A stretch of 47,776 nt of DNA. Origin: Actinomadura sp. KC345 (lineage in GTDB: Bacteria; Actinomycetota; Actinomycetes; Streptosporangiales; Streptosporangiaceae). Below are positions 47,149 through 47,776 of this stretch, one piece after another. Numbering within the stretch: the stretch's first letter is position 1; the number at the start of each line of letters is the position of its first letter. The notes below the pieces were generated by a model. It searched no databases, was not told the origin of the DNA, and was given only the letters and a program-made list of their open reading frames with translations. The position numbers were made by a program, and so were the translations under genes. Location of the stretch: the NCBI RefSeq assembly GCF_004348515.1, contig NZ_SMKH01000021.1:1-47776 (forward strand). The letters run 5' to 3'.

Positions 47149-47721
47149 GTGACCGGCCACCACACACTGCGCGAGACCGAGCAGGCCATCCAGCGGCGGC
47201 TCGGCGACGTTCCCCTGCGCCACGACGCGATGATGGCGGTCTCCAACATCTACCGGGCCGCCGCCGCGATCCGGCAGCACTTCGAAAGCTCCGTGCTGCG
47301 CTCGGCCGACCTGACCTGGACGTCGTTCGTCGTCCTCTGGGTGGTGTGGATCTGGGGCGAGATGGAGACCCGCCACGTCGCGGAGGAGGCCGGCATCTCC
47401 AAGGGCACGCTCACCGGGGTGGCCAAGACGCTGGAGGGACGCGGCCTCATGGAGCGCGGCCCGCACGACACCGACGGCCGCCTCGTCGTCCTCCGGCTCA
47501 CCGACAAGGGCCGCGAGCTGATGGAGCACCTGTTCCCCCAGTTCAACGCCGAGGAGGCGTTCGTCGTCGAGGGGCTCGACCAGGCCCAGAACACCTCGCT
47601 GGCCCAGATCCTCGGCACGATCGTGGAGCACCTGGAGAGCGAGGGCGAGACGCGCCGGGACACCCTGCGCGGCGGCGTCCCGGCCCCGCCCCGCCGCTCG
47701 GGCCGCCGCGCCCGCGGCTAG
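47149..47721 (+). CDS. MarR-family transcriptional regulator
   Basis: The protein has 190 residues from GTG 47149 behind GAGAGGAC; an ATG at 47104 is in frame but lacks a site. The winged helix-turn-helix is clear: TRHVAEEAGISKGTLTGVAK, then LEGRGLMERGPHDTDGRL and VVLRLTDKG. It ends in a basic tail, RRSGRRARG, whose last codons lie in a 21-bp tandem repeat. It follows the decarboxylase-like gene by 99 bp and probably senses an intermediate of the GS/P450/decarboxylase pathway and represses at the paired operator motif. Confidence 0.85.
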   Translation: MTGHHTLRETEQAIQRRLGDVPLRHDAMMAVSNIYRAAAAIRQHFESSVLRSADLTWTSFVVLWVVWIWGEMETRHVAEEAGISKGTLTGVAKTLEGRGLMERGPHDTDGRLVVLRLTDKGRELMEHLFPQFNAEEAFVVEGLDQAQNTSLAQILGTIVEHLESEGETRRDTLRGGVPAPPRRSGRRARG

Positions 47722-47761
47722 ACGACACGCGCCCGCGGCTAGACGACACGCGCCCGCGGCT
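47708..47761. repeat. 21-bp tandem repeat (about 2.6 units) across the MarR stop codon
   Basis: A 21-bp unit starting GCGCCCGCGGCTAG occurs at 47708-47728 and 47729-47749, with a partial third copy from 47750 to 47761. The first copy contains the end of the MarR gene, including the TAG stop, so the stop is duplicated downstream. Confidence 0.9.
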
Positions 47762-47776
47762 GACGCCCTCCCGCAC

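Noticed and set aside
1-47776. tRNA, rRNA or CRISPR features
   Set aside because: Reading through by eye I saw no cloverleaf-like clusters ending in CCA, no rRNA-like conserved stretches and no regularly spaced repeats with unique spacers. A covariance-model scan was not possible.

Overview
The window is high-GC DNA with tightly packed genes, frequent ATGA/GTGA stop-start overlaps, GTG and TTG starts, and leaderless-type promoters (TAnnnT about 7 nt before the start codon). It carries an actinobacterial (group 1h/5) [NiFe]-hydrogenase locus and a mycothiol-type maleylpyruvate isomerase homologue. I infer an actinomycete, perhaps in the Streptosporangiales/Actinomadura range; the genus is a guess. 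No rRNA, tRNA or CRISPR array was seen.

Layout. 1-6.7 kb: a direct duplication of more than 558 bp of a DUF899 gene (the left copy is truncated and runs off the window) brackets a WD40 protein, an aminotransferase-cupin-oxidoreductase operon, and overlapping LysR and MarR regulator genes. 6.8-11.6 kb: EF-hand protein, DHFR-like reductase, ABC-2 exporter pair, two lipoproteins and a DUF3592 membrane protein. 11.8-25.8 kb: a hydrogenase locus. On the minus strand it runs hhyS, hhyL, a cysteine-less NifU-like gene, DUF5947, a 67-aa protein, DUF6084, an unknown 324-aa protein, maturation protease, small membrane protein, DUF892 ferritin-like protein, SIS2, a HypC-like gene, SIS1, hypC, hypD and hypE. 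hypA-hypB diverge on the plus strand. A TnpB transposon sits antisense inside this operon. hypF is not present. 25.8-30.9 kb: aldo/keto reductase behind a MerR-type promoter, a fused two-domain acyl-CoA dehydrogenase, a triple L7/L12-motif protein, a maleylpyruvate isomerase-like protein and a DnaJ-zinc-finger-like protein.

30.9-34.6 kb: a compact five-gene operon that I consider the best candidate for an undescribed system. It encodes a 65-aa precursor with eight cysteines and a short leader ending in Ala-rich sequence, a MauE-type membrane protein, a membrane-anchored TlpA-like thioredoxin, a peptide-type ABC exporter without its own peptidase domain, and an S26 signal peptidase. This looks like a dedicated machine for oxidative folding, export and leader removal of a disulfide-rich peptide. 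Five copies of a hexamer at 11-bp spacing lie upstream, as expected for an OmpR/SARP-type regulator.

34.9-41.8 kb: an operon of two STAND NTPases (nSTAND1 with 14 WD40 repeats; NACHT with membrane segments) around an unknown protein, possibly a signalling or defence module. 42-47.8 kb: a 4-aminobutyrate-type aminotransferase, a cytochrome P450, a glutamine-synthetase-like ligase, an acetoacetate-decarboxylase-like protein and a MarR regulator. The ligase and decarboxylase-like genes diverge and each carries the same operator-like motif. I suggest amine catabolism.

A recurrent local oddity is perfect short tandem duplication at gene 3' ends (hypD, SIS1 and the final MarR gene). All functions are read from motifs and context; no database search was possible.
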